Positions 8,122-14,785 of a stretch of 18,568 nucleotides of DNA are shown in pieces; position 1 is the first letter of the stretch; the number at the start of each line of letters is the position of its first letter. The position numbers were made by a program, and so were the translations under genes. This DNA comes from Alphaproteobacteria bacterium (lineage in GTDB: Bacteria; Pseudomonadota; Alphaproteobacteria; Micavibrionales; CSBR16-224), in contig SKHU01000190.1 of assembly GCA_007116755.1 (NCBI GenBank), positions 1-18,568 on the forward strand, written 5' to 3'. The notes below the pieces were generated by a model. It had not been told where the DNA came from. It ran no database searches and saw nothing but the letters and a program-made list of their open reading frames with translations.

Positions 8122-8667
8122 TTACAGTTCGATCCAGTATCGCAAAACCGTGCCCTCATGCCAGTCAAAATCGAGTTTGTCTTCCAGAATGCCGCCATTG
8201 GCTTCGATGATTTTGCGCGATCCCGTATTGTCTTCGGCGCAGGTCAAAAGCGCACGCGTGTCTTTGACGATTTTGCGCGCCTCGTCCAGACACAGGCGCA
8301 GCATCAGCGTACCGTAACCCTGCTGACGGAAGCCGGGGCGCACGCCATAGCCGATATGTCCGCCGAATTGAATAAGAAATTCGTTCAGCCGGTGGCGCAG
8401 GGAAATGCTACCGATGAAGGTATCGTCAAGCACCAGCCAGTAATCGGAAGACGGTACGCGCTCGTAAGTGTTCCCGTCGGGGCAGAGGATCGTGCCGCTT
8501 TGATCCTGCGCCCGGGTTTTTTCAAGATAGCCTGTGAAATCGTTTTCGATTTCCGCGATTTCCTCTTCGGTCTTTTCCGTTTCGACACCGCGTTTGAAAC
8601 CTTCGCGCAGGGCTTCGATGAAGCTGTCCTTGTATTCTTCCGAGGGTGTAACCAGTTTTGCCGACAT
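8122..8667 (-). CDS. GNAT family N-acetyltransferase (COG3981-like)
   Basis: This is a 181-residue protein with the GNAT acetyl-CoA binding motif. FGGHIGYGVRPGFRQQGYGT contains the R/Q-x-x-G-x-G signature (RQQGYG), followed by the helix LMLRLCLDEARK. The later block CAEDNTGSRKIIEANGG and the C-terminal RYWIEL match the predicted-acetyltransferase group COG3981, in which FIGSISLRHRLNE-like segments are also typical. The acceptor substrate is unknown. AAGGAG lies 9 bases before the ATG and supports the start. The gene follows mscS on the same strand with 21 bases between them, so the two probably share a transcript; no functional link is evident. A run of eight G residues (8112-8119) lies just beyond the stop codon. 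Confidence 0.87.
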   Translation of the reverse strand: MSAKLVTPSEEYKDSFIEALREGFKRGVETEKTEEEIAEIENDFTGYLEKTRAQDQSGTILCPDGNTYERVPSSDYWLVLDDTFIGSISLRHRLNEFLIQFGGHIGYGVRPGFRQQGYGTLMLRLCLDEARKIVKDTRALLTCAEDNTGSRKIIEANGGILEDKLDFDWHEGTVLRYWIEL

Positions 8668-8688
8668 ACGGAGTTTCTCCTTATACCC

Positions 8689-9483
8689 TTATTTATTCAT
8701 ACTGCGCGGTTTCTGGAAACCGGCCTTGTCGAATTCCCGTTTAACACCTTCCAGCAGTGCGCAGCGCACCTCCCAGACATCCTTGACCTTGACCCACGGA
8801 CGCACGGCCAGTTCAATGCGTGCCTCGGCCAGTTCTGCAATGGCGATTTCCGGCGCGGGATCAGCCAGAATACGCGCGTCGGATTTCAGCAGTTTCTCCA
8901 GAATTTTTCGTGCTTTTTTCAGATCATCGTCATAGCCGATATTGAAGGTCAGGTCGATGCGGCGGGTTTTTTTGGCCGAATGGTTGGTGATATTGCCGCC
9001 GGTAATGTTTTTATTCGGGACAATGATGATTTTATTGTCCGGTGTTTTCAGCGTTGTTGTGAAAATGCTCAAAGCTTCGACCGTGCCGGCTGTTCCCGCC
9101 GCTTCGATAAAATGCCCGACGCGAAAAGGGCGGAAAATCACAATCATCACGCCGGAGGCAAAATTGGACAGCGAACCCTGCAAAGCCAGACCGACGGCCA
9201 GACCTGCGGCGGCCACCAGCGCGGCCAGCGAGGTTGTTTCAATCCCCATATGGCTGAGCGCGGCGATAATCGAAAAACCGAACAGCGCGTAATAGGCGAT
9301 ATTGCTGACAAATGTCACGATGGTTTTGTCCAGCCTGGCACGTTCCATACCTTTGCGGACAAGGCGGGAAATCACGCCGGAGGCCCAGCGGCCGATATAA
9401 AATATTGCAACACCGGTCAGCAGCCGGACACCGTAGGTCAGCGTCAGCTCGTACAGCATACCCGTATCGATATTGATCTCCAT
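8689..9483 (-). CDS. Small-conductance mechanosensitive channel, MscS family
   Basis: This is a 264-residue MscS-type channel, which opens under membrane tension to release solutes on hypo-osmotic shock. Hydrophobic helices lie at about 13-35, 56-78 and 85-117. The last contains the glycine/alanine-rich pore helix (AALVAAAGLAVGLALQGSLS, 87-106) and continues into NFASGVMIVIFRPFRVGHFI, the family hallmark. A beta domain (IIIVPNKNITGGNITNHS) and a C-terminal alpha/beta domain follow. The length and three-helix layout match the minimal E. coli MscS type and not the large MscK type. AAGGG lies about 11 bases before the ATG. It is the first gene of the minus-strand pair with the acetyltransferase and diverges from prmC, whose promoter overlaps its own. 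Confidence 0.93.
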   Translation of the reverse strand: MEINIDTGMLYELTLTYGVRLLTGVAIFYIGRWASGVISRLVRKGMERARLDKTIVTFVSNIAYYALFGFSIIAALSHMGIETTSLAALVAAAGLAVGLALQGSLSNFASGVMIVIFRPFRVGHFIEAAGTAGTVEALSIFTTTLKTPDNKIIIVPNKNITGGNITNHSAKKTRRIDLTFNIGYDDDLKKARKILEKLLKSDARILADPAPEIAIAELAEARIELAVRPWVKVKDVWEVRCALLEGVKREFDKAGFQKPRSMNK

Positions 9484-9506
9484 CGCGCTTTGTTCCCTTT
9501 GCTGTT

Positions 9507-9534
9507 TTGCAAATATTCAAAAGAGATTTATATT
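9507..9534 (+). promoter_or_regulatory. Candidate prmC promoter
   Basis: TTGCAA (9507-9512) and TATATT (9529-9534) are separated by 16 bases. The predicted start at about 9541 leaves a leader of about 30 bases containing AAAGGA, the likely prmC ribosome binding site, 7 bases or so before the ATG. Confidence 0.5.
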
Positions 9535-9559
9535 ACGATGGAACAAGCAAAGAAGGCAA
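9530..9559 (-). promoter_or_regulatory. Candidate mscS promoter
   Basis: Read on the minus strand, TTGCCT (9559-9554) and TAATAT (9535-9530) are separated by 18 bases, a good match to the vegetative sigma factor consensus. The predicted start lies about 35-40 bases before the mscS ATG. The -10 box overlaps that of the prmC promoter. Confidence 0.45.
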
Positions 9560-9570
9560 AGGATTCGTGA

Positions 9571-10461
9571 ATGGCGAAGGCGGCAGAAAAATCTCTTGCG
9601 GTTTTGTACCGTGAAATCACAGCGCGTTTTGCGGCGGCCGGGATTGAAAATGCAGCCGGAGACGCGCGGATTTTGCTGCAGGCGGCCGCAGATATGACGC
9701 GCGAGGATTGGGCGGCAGGTGCAGCAAAACCGCCGGATAAAAATACGGAAGAACAGGTGCTCTCCTATGCGCAGCGCCGGATTTCCGGCGAACCTGTTTC
9801 CCGTATTCTGGGGCGGCGCGGTTTTTACAAGGGGGAATTTTTGCTGTCGCCCGATACGCTTGATCCGCGCCCTGATACCGAAACGCTTGTTGAAACCGTG
9901 CTGGCGCATATTGCAGATAAAAACGCAAAACTTCGCATTCTTGATCTCGGTACGGGCACGGGCTGTATCGCGTTGTCATTGCTGACGGAGCTGCCTTTAG
10001 CCGAAGCCATCGGTACGGATATTGCCGCCGGCGCAATAAAAACAGCGGAGGAAAATGCCGTGCTTGCAGGATGTGATGCGCGCTGCCGTTTTGCCGTACT
10101 GGACTGGAAAGAGGCGGGGGCGGTTGCAGCGCTTGGCAGGTTTGATATCGTCGTGTCCAACCCGCCCTATATCCGCAGCGGCGATATTCCGCATCTGGAC
10201 AGGGAGGTGCGCGATCATGATCCCTTGCGCGCGCTGGATGGCGGCGCGGACGGGCTGGATTGTTACCGCGAAATTCTGGCCTTGCTGCCCTCTGTGCTGA
10301 AACCGGGCGGTTTTTGTGCGTTCGAGACGGGTTACGATCAGGCGCAGGAGGTTGCGGAGTTTTGCCGTGCCGCAGGTTTTGTGGATATATCTGTGGCGAA
10401 GGATATGGGCGACCGGGAACGCTGCATTTTTTTTCGTACGGAATATCAAGAAAACGCTTGA
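9571..10461 (+). CDS. prmC: Release factor glutamine methyltransferase PrmC
   Basis: PrmC (HemK) methylates the glutamine of the GGQ motif in release factors RF1 and RF2, using S-adenosylmethionine, and so speeds peptide release. The product has 296 residues, the normal size. An N-terminal helical domain binds the release factor. The SAM motif DLGTGTG is at 125-131, and the catalytic NPPY motif is at 197-200 within VVSNPPYIRSGDIPHL, followed by the typical LDGGADGLDCYREI. AAAGGA before the ATG supports the start. In many bacteria prmC follows prfA; here no prfA precedes it and it appears to have its own promoter. The DUF4167 gene 250 bases downstream is a common alphaproteobacterial neighbour. 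Confidence 0.95.
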   Translation: MAKAAEKSLAVLYREITARFAAAGIENAAGDARILLQAAADMTREDWAAGAAKPPDKNTEEQVLSYAQRRISGEPVSRILGRRGFYKGEFLLSPDTLDPRPDTETLVETVLAHIADKNAKLRILDLGTGTGCIALSLLTELPLAEAIGTDIAAGAIKTAEENAVLAGCDARCRFAVLDWKEAGAVAALGRFDIVVSNPPYIRSGDIPHLDREVRDHDPLRALDGGADGLDCYREILALLPSVLKPGGFCAFETGYDQAQEVAEFCRAAGFVDISVAKDMGDRERCIFFRTEYQENA

Positions 10462-10530
10462 TTTCAGCGTCCTGCACGCTATGATCGTGTCTTTCGGAAT
10501 ATCGCAGAGCGGCGGAGGCAAAAAAAGGGC

Positions 10531-10560
10531 TTTACCCTGAAATGCAAACCGCGTTAATAT
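10531..10560 (+). promoter_or_regulatory. Candidate promoter for the DUF4167 gene
   Basis: TTTACC (10531-10536) and TAATAT (10555-10560) are spaced by 18 bases within the AT-rich 250-base gap after prmC. A second, weaker pair is TTGAAA (10582-10587) with AAATAC (10605-10610) at 17 bases. Between them and the gene lies the inverted repeat CCGGA/TCCGG around 10634-10653, without a T tract. I see no strong prmC terminator in this gap. Confidence 0.28.
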
Positions 10561-10711
10561 AAAATTAAGCTCTGGTATTTTTTGAAAAATAAAAAAAACA
10601 GCAGAAATACCGCATAAAACGGCAATTATATCACCGGAAAAATATAAATCCGGAGCCGCGGGAGCTTTTTGGGAGCACTAAAAAAAAATCGAAGCATGAG
10701 ATGGAGAAACA

Positions 10712-11155
10712 ATGAAACACAGTTCCAACACAAGACGTTCGCGGAACGGGGGCAACAGATCCGGCCGCAGAACGAATTCCCGTACACAGGTTTTTGACAG
10801 CAACGGCCCCGATGTCCGTATTCGCGGCAGTGCACAGCAGGTCTATGAGAAATATGTCGCTCTGGCGCGGGATGCGGCATCCGGCGGCGATCATGTGCTG
10901 GCAGAAAGTTATCTGCAGCATGCCGAACATTACCAGCGTGTGCAAAATGATAACCTTGCCGATGCGGGACAGCAGCAACAACAACCCGGCCTGCGCAACC
11001 GTGCCAACGGCGCGCATCCGAATAACGGCAACGGCAATACTGCACCGCAGGAGTCGCTGGCTGATACGTTGCAGCAGAAGGACATGGAAAAGCAGCAACG
11101 CGCACCGCAACGTGCCGCAGCAAAAGACACTCAGAAAACCGTAGAGCCGGCGTAA
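10712..11155 (+). CDS. DUF4167 domain protein
   Basis: This is a 147-residue basic, low-complexity protein. The N-terminal Arg/Asn/Gly-rich segment (SRNGGNRSGRRTNSRTQ) leads into the conserved DUF4167 core, QVFDSNGPDVRIRGSAQQVY followed by EKYVALARDA and YLQHAEHYQRV, at about residues 26-78. The rest is Gln/Asn/Ala-rich and probably disordered, including a QQQQQ run near residue 87. The family is common in alphaproteobacteria and is usually found next to prmC. Its role is unknown; the basic tail suggests RNA or ribosome contact, but this is inference. TGGAG lies about 7 bases before the ATG. The methyltransferase gene starts 31 bases downstream. Confidence 0.88.
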   Translation: MKHSSNTRRSRNGGNRSGRRTNSRTQVFDSNGPDVRIRGSAQQVYEKYVALARDAASGGDHVLAESYLQHAEHYQRVQNDNLADAGQQQQQPGLRNRANGAHPNNGNGNTAPQESLADTLQQKDMEKQQRAPQRAAAKDTQKTVEPA

Positions 11156-11186
11156 TACCGGCGCGGGCGGATTTCCGGACAGAGGC

Positions 11187-11804
11187 ATGAAACAGCACTG
11201 GCGTGAATTCTGGAATGAACGTTACAGTCAGGACGGCGCTTATTTCGGCGAAGCGCCGCTTCCTTTTCTGGCGAACAACATATCCGTCTTTCCTGACAAA
11301 GCAAAAATTCTGCTGCCCGCCGACGGCGACGGACGCAACGGCGTGTTTCTGGCACGGCACGGATTTGACGTGCACAGTTTTGATGGATCGCCCATAGGTG
11401 TGGAAAAGGCGCGGCAGGCTGCCGAAGAATGTAACGTCACAATCAATGCAGTCGTCTCCGGTGTCGAGGATTTTGTGTTTGCGCCGGAGGAATATGATGC
11501 GGTCGTCGTCAGCTATTTTCTGCTGGAGCCGGATCTGCGCCGCGTTGTGCACGGGCATTATATAGACTGCCTGAAACCGGGCGGAGTTCTGTTGCTGGAA
11601 GGTTTCACCAAAGACCAGCTCAATTACAGTTCCGGCGGACCGGATGATCCGGAGATGCTGCTGTCAGAGGAGATTTTGCGGCAGGATTTCGCCGCGCTGT
11701 CCATCGAATATCTGGAAGAAAAAATCGACATACTCGACCGCGGCGCAAAGCATCAGGGCGAAGGTGCGGTCATCCGCATGATCGCCCGCAAGCCGCAACC
11801 GTAA
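11187..11804 (+). CDS. Class I SAM-dependent methyltransferase
   Basis: This is a 205-residue protein of the small methyltransferase group related to TehB-type and thiol/heavy-metal methyltransferases. The N-terminal HWREFWNERYSQDG is typical. The SAM-binding motif is ILLPADGDGRNGVFLARHGF (residues 41-60), in which DGDGRN replaces the more common EGEGRN, and D66 is the acidic residue at the end of strand 2. FDVHSFDGSPIGVEKAR, YDAVVVSYF and CLKPGGVLLLEGF cover the later motifs. The substrate is unknown; a tellurite or housekeeping small-molecule role cannot be separated from sequence alone. GAGG lies only one base before the ATG, closer than normal, but no other start is available in frame. 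The gene follows the DUF4167 gene closely and converges on accA with 35 bases between stop codons and no clear terminator. Confidence 0.85.
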   Translation: MKQHWREFWNERYSQDGAYFGEAPLPFLANNISVFPDKAKILLPADGDGRNGVFLARHGFDVHSFDGSPIGVEKARQAAEECNVTINAVVSGVEDFVFAPEEYDAVVVSYFLLEPDLRRVVHGHYIDCLKPGGVLLLEGFTKDQLNYSSGGPDDPEMLLSEEILRQDFAALSIEYLEEKIDILDRGAKHQGEGAVIRMIARKPQP

Positions 11805-11839
11805 ACTCTCCCTTAAAACCTATCCTAAAAAAACCTGCC

Positions 11840-12781
11840 CTAAAACCCGCCGCCGATATTCAGAAAGCGGTTCTGGCGGTCGGCTTTGACGGTTTCCGCA
11901 TCCATGGCGGAGATATCGCCGAGGTGTTTTTCGATTTTCGCGCCGACATTTTCAATGGTTTTTTGCGGAAAGCGGTGTGCACCGCCGATCGGCTCGTCGA
12001 TAATATCGTCGATAATGTCCAGCCCTTTCAGATCCTGCGCCGTCAGTTTCAGCGCTTCGGCCGCATCACGCGCATAATTGCCGCTGCGCCACAGGATCGA
12101 GGCACAGCCTTCCGGTGAAATCACGCTGTAAACGGCATGTTCCAGCATCAAAACGCGGTTGGCGGTGGCAATCGCGACGGCACCGCCCGATCCGCCCTCG
12201 CCGATGACAACGGAAATGATCGGTGTTGTGCAGCGCAGGCAGGATTCAATGGATTTGGCAATCGCTTCGGACTGGCCGCGCTCCTCCGCGCCGATACCGG
12301 GATAGGCACCGGCCGTATCAACCAGCGTGATAACCGGCAGATTAAAGCGGCTGGCCATAGCCATCAGGCGCTGCGCCTTGCGATAGCCCTCCGGCCGCGT
12401 CATGCCGAAATTATGATGGATGCGCGCATCCGTATCATGGCCTTTTTCCTGCCCCATAATGACGCAGGGGCGGCCGCGGAAACGTCCCAGACCGCCGATC
12501 AGCGCTGGATCGTCGCCGAAATAGCGGTCGCCGGCCAGCGGTGTAAAATCCTCAATCAGTTTTTTGACGTAATCAAGAAAATGCGGACGCTGCGGATGCC
12601 GTGCCACGGAGACTTTCTGCTGTGCGCTGAGTTCGGCATAAGTCTCTTTGATCAGCCGGTCGGCTTTTTTGCGCAGACGGGACAACTCGTCGGTAATCGC
12701 AACGTCGTTGTCGCCGGCCATGCGTTCCAGCTCGGCGATTTTCTGTTCCAGTTCAATCAGCGGCTTTTCAAAATCCAGCAT
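11840..12781 (-). CDS. accA: Acetyl-CoA carboxylase carboxyltransferase subunit alpha
   Basis: AccA with AccD forms the carboxyltransferase that moves the carboxyl group from biotin to acetyl-CoA, giving malonyl-CoA for fatty-acid synthesis. The product has 313 residues, as usual (E. coli AccA has 319). It begins MLDFEKPLIELEQKIAEL, and the core shows GDRYFGDDPALIGGLGRF, VIMGQEKGHDT, HHNFGMTRPEGYRKAQRLM, the glycine-rich TLVDTAGAYPGIGAEERGQ and VIGEGGSGGAVAI, then SPEGCASILWR. AAGGGTG lies about 9 bases before the ATG. accD is not in the window. The gene lies downstream of xerD on the same strand but is separated from it by a strong terminator, so it probably has its own start within a very short interval. 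Confidence 0.97.
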   Translation of the reverse strand: MLDFEKPLIELEQKIAELERMAGDNDVAITDELSRLRKKADRLIKETYAELSAQQKVSVARHPQRPHFLDYVKKLIEDFTPLAGDRYFGDDPALIGGLGRFRGRPCVIMGQEKGHDTDARIHHNFGMTRPEGYRKAQRLMAMASRFNLPVITLVDTAGAYPGIGAEERGQSEAIAKSIESCLRCTTPIISVVIGEGGSGGAVAIATANRVLMLEHAVYSVISPEGCASILWRSGNYARDAAEALKLTAQDLKGLDIIDDIIDEPIGGAHRFPQKTIENVGAKIEKHLGDISAMDAETVKADRQNRFLNIGGGF

Positions 12782-12826
12782 TGTTTTTTCACCCTTTATT
12801 CTGGCAATGGAAGACCTGACATTAGC

Positions 12827-12856
12827 AAAAAAAAGGGAGCTTTCAAAGCTCCCTTT
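12827..12856 (-). terminator. Intrinsic terminator after xerD
   Basis: AAAGGGAGCTT (12832-12842) pairs perfectly over 11 bases with AAGCTCCCTTT (12846-12856) around a 3-base loop. On the minus strand the stem is followed by the T tract formed by A8 at 12827-12834. It lies 28 bases past the xerD stop and about 45 bases before the accA start. Confidence 0.9.
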
Positions 12857-12884
12857 TCATTATAGCGTTTATTGCCGGTTCGGC

Positions 12885-13877
12885 TTATTTTTCTGCGGCC
12901 ATCGGATGTTTTTCCGTGACGGTCTCCGCAGCTTGATCGCTGAGAACCTGCGTGTAAATTTGCGTGGTCGCAATATCGGCGTGACCCAGCATTTTTTGAA
13001 CCGAGCGCAGATCGGCGCCGTGTTTCAAAAGATGCGTTGCAAAAGCGTGACGCAACACATGCGGGCTGACCTTATCGGGATCCAGATCCGCCTGATGCGC
13101 GAGCTCTTTCAGAAGCTGTGCAAAACGCTGGCGGGTCAGATGGCCGGATTCCGACGTGCGCGAGGGGAACAGCCATTTTTCAAGCAATTCCTTACGCTCG
13201 TGCGACAGGAAGCGCGGACGGACACGGAGGTAATTGTCCAGTGCCTTTTGCGCGTGGTCGGACAGCGGAGCCATACGCTCGCGTCCGCCTTTGGTTTCGA
13301 CCATGATAAAGCGGCTGCCTTCGCCGACGGCGGAGATTTCCAGACCGACCAGTTCAGATACGCGAAGACCTGTGGCATACAGAATCTCCAGCAGGGCGAC
13401 AAGGCGGATATTCTCCGGCGTGCCGCGTCCGGCTGCGGTGCTGATCAGGATGCTGACTTCTTCTTCCGTCAGAACTTTCGGCAGGGCACGCGTCTGTTTC
13501 GGGCTTTCCAGAGCCGAGGTCGGGTCATCTTCCCGGCGTCCTTCGGTAATCATAAAGCCGTAATACTGACGCAGGGCGGAAATGCGGCGTGCGATCGTGC
13601 GCGCAGCGGTTTTTCCGCCGTTGACGTGCTTGCTTTTGCTTTTGGCGTTGTGGCGCTGCGACAAATCTTCAAGGTAATCTTTCAGATTATCGGTCGAAGC
13701 GGTTTCAATGTTTTTTCCCTGCTTTTTCAGAAAAACGCAGACATCCGCAAGATCACGTTCGTAAGCATGTTTTGTGTTCATTGCGGCGCCGCGCTCGGAA
13801 ATCAACATCTCAAGAAAACTTTCGACTGTTTCCGGAAGCGGGGGCTTCGGTTGACGGGGACGACCTGGACGTGCCAT
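12885..13877 (-). CDS. xerD: Site-specific tyrosine recombinase XerD
   Basis: XerD with XerC resolves chromosome dimers at dif. Starting at the ATG at 13877 the protein has 330 residues. The N-terminal SAM-like DNA-binding domain (PETVESFLEMLISERGAAMN onward) is followed by the catalytic domain with the full tyrosine-recombinase set: R172 in ATGLRVSEL, K196 in ETKGGRERM, H273 and R276 in HVLRHAFATH, H299 in LGHADIATT and nucleophile Y308 in QIYTQVL. A basic Lys/Ser-rich insertion lies near residues 75-90. The frame is open to a TTG at 13916, but AAGGAG six bases before the 13877 ATG decides the start. The symbol xerD rather than xerC rests on location between accA and aroK, a common alphaproteobacterial order, and on the C-terminal sequence. 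No integron, phage or transposon genes are adjacent, which argues for the chromosomal housekeeping recombinase. Confidence 0.93.
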   Translation of the reverse strand: MARPGRPRQPKPPLPETVESFLEMLISERGAAMNTKHAYERDLADVCVFLKKQGKNIETASTDNLKDYLEDLSQRHNAKSKSKHVNGGKTAARTIARRISALRQYYGFMITEGRREDDPTSALESPKQTRALPKVLTEEEVSILISTAAGRGTPENIRLVALLEILYATGLRVSELVGLEISAVGEGSRFIMVETKGGRERMAPLSDHAQKALDNYLRVRPRFLSHERKELLEKWLFPSRTSESGHLTRQRFAQLLKELAHQADLDPDKVSPHVLRHAFATHLLKHGADLRSVQKMLGHADIATTQIYTQVLSDQAAETVTEKHPMAAEK

Positions 13878-14206
13878 CTTTCTCTCCTTTTTCGTAGTTA
13901 CTTTCGTTTTCACCAACTTTTATTGTTATGCGTTATGTTTTTTCTTTATTGTCGGAGCGCTTTTAAAAAACCTTCATTCAGAAAGAAAATTTTTAAAAAC
14001 GCTTCCATAACGCAACTTTCAACTGCCTATACGACATAAAGCCGTATTTTGACAAAAAAAGCAAGTGCAAGATATGAAAATTTTTTAATCTTTTCATTCC
14101 AGCATGTTAGGCGTATTCCACCTTTAGGTTGCATGCCGGATGCACTGCTTTGCCTTGCCGTGCGTGTTATGCCAATTCCTTTCGGAAGAATGATTCGTCC
14201 GCACCG
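13878..14206. other. Intergenic region upstream of xerD
   Basis: This stretch between the xerD start and the stop of the small membrane-protein gene has no supported gene. It is AT-rich with long T and A runs. It holds a possible plus-strand promoter (14049-14078) and a short inverted repeat TGCAT/ATGCA near 14131-14145. The xerD promoter should lie here on the minus strand, but I cannot point to a convincing box pair. Confidence 0.6.
14049..14078 (+). promoter_or_regulatory. Orphan candidate promoter, plus strand
   Basis: A perfect TTGACA (14049-14054) is followed after 18 bases by TATGAA (14073-14078). No plus-strand gene starts within the next 700 bases, so a transcript would run antisense to the small gene at 14207-14368 or serve as a distal aroK leader. 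The -10 box is mediocre. Confidence 0.3.
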
Positions 14207-14368
14207 CTAACGGCCGGCATCTTCATCTTCCGCCCCAAAAAAACGCTGATTTTCAATAGCTTTTTCAATACGTTCTTCGGGTTTCGGCATGGTCCACATG
14301 GCCAGCGCTCCGAAGCCGACAGAAACACCGATGAGACAAAGAAAGATAAGGATCGTGATAAAACGCAT
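14207..14368 (-). CDS. Small single-pass membrane protein, 53 residues
   Basis: A short minus-strand frame (ATG at 14368, TAG at 14209-14207) encodes 53 residues. It opens MRFITILIFLCLIGVSVGFG, a clear signal-anchor helix from about residue 3 to 24, followed by AMWTMPKPEERIEKAIENQR, in which a short linker leads into a charged segment. It ends FFGAEDEDAGR. The hydrophobic-then-charged layout, proline linker and acidic tail look like a real small inner-membrane protein and not chance sequence. I do not recognise a named family. The Shine-Dalgarno sequence is poor (only CGGA about 7 bases before the ATG), which lowers confidence. It lies alone between xerD (same strand, downstream) and aroK (divergent). 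No terminator with a T tract follows it, so it may be co-transcribed with xerD. Confidence 0.6.
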   Translation of the reverse strand: MRFITILIFLCLIGVSVGFGALAMWTMPKPEERIEKAIENQRFFGAEDEDAGR

Positions 14369-14785
14369 GACAGTCCGTGTATTCGACAGAGTTGTGTTAC
14401 AGGCATCTTATCCTATCCGTTTTTTGTTTGTCCACGGTCAAAGTACATTTTCTGTCACCTTGCCGAGATTCTAAGTATCTTGGTTTCTCACGCGATCAAT
14501 GTTATCTCTGACTGTGTGCGAAACAAAAACACTTAAAACGCTGTACCACAGAATATTGCATAATGCATCGGGAGTGTCAATATTTTTTTTCATAAAATTG
14601 GAAAATAATTACGGGATGATGGAAAATACACACAATTATTTGATTTATCATTGGATTTATATGTTCAGAGTGAGTATTTCATAAATTTCTTTTTCAGTAA
14701 GGGCGCAATTTTTTTTGGATAATTCTGTTTTGCTATTTGAACGTTGTGATTCTACAATAAATTCCGGAGGAATAAGAAACGGCAG
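14369..14785. other. AT-rich intergenic region upstream of aroK
   Basis: No gene is supported here. The segment 14581-14700 contains only about 27 G or C in 120 bases, far below the flanking coding DNA. It has several T and A runs, the palindrome TGCAT-A-ATGCA at 14557-14567, and ends in the aroK promoter. Short frames (22-61 codons) exist but lack ribosome binding sites and protein-like features. Confidence 0.6.
14730..14758 (+). promoter_or_regulatory. Candidate aroK promoter
   Basis: TTGCTA (14730-14735) and TACAAT (14753-14758) are separated by exactly 17 bases. The predicted start at about 14765 gives a leader of only about 20 bases, so the GGAGG at 14766-14770 would be at the very 5' end of the transcript. 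Confidence 0.55.

Noticed and set aside
8098..9570. A 490-codon plus-strand open frame opposite mscS and the acetyltransferase
   Set aside because: It is antisense to two well-supported genes and its product is Phe/Gln-rich without family features; codon bias of the true genes keeps the opposite frame free of stops.
9538..9570. A 10-codon frame ending directly at the prmC ATG, possible leader peptide
   Set aside because: The predicted transcript start lies at or after its ATG and it has no ribosome binding site.
10481..10540. Short frame of about 19 codons after prmC
   Set aside because: No ribosome binding site and no conserved-looking features.
12885..13877. Tyrosine recombinase as a sign of an integrated mobile element
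   Set aside because: It has housekeeping neighbours (accA, aroK-aroB), normal composition, and no adjacent tRNA, repeats or phage genes, which fits chromosomal XerD.
12648..14039. A 463-codon plus-strand open frame across accA and xerD
   Set aside because: It is antisense to both genes and crosses their terminator; the composition is not protein-like.
14167..14406. 79-codon minus-strand frame overlapping the small membrane-protein gene
   Set aside because: The other frame gives a clean membrane helix and charged tail; this one is Cys/Ser/Arg-rich without structure.
14499..14684. 61-codon plus-strand frame in the AT-rich gap
   Set aside because: No ribosome binding site, and an AT-driven composition with no recognisable features.
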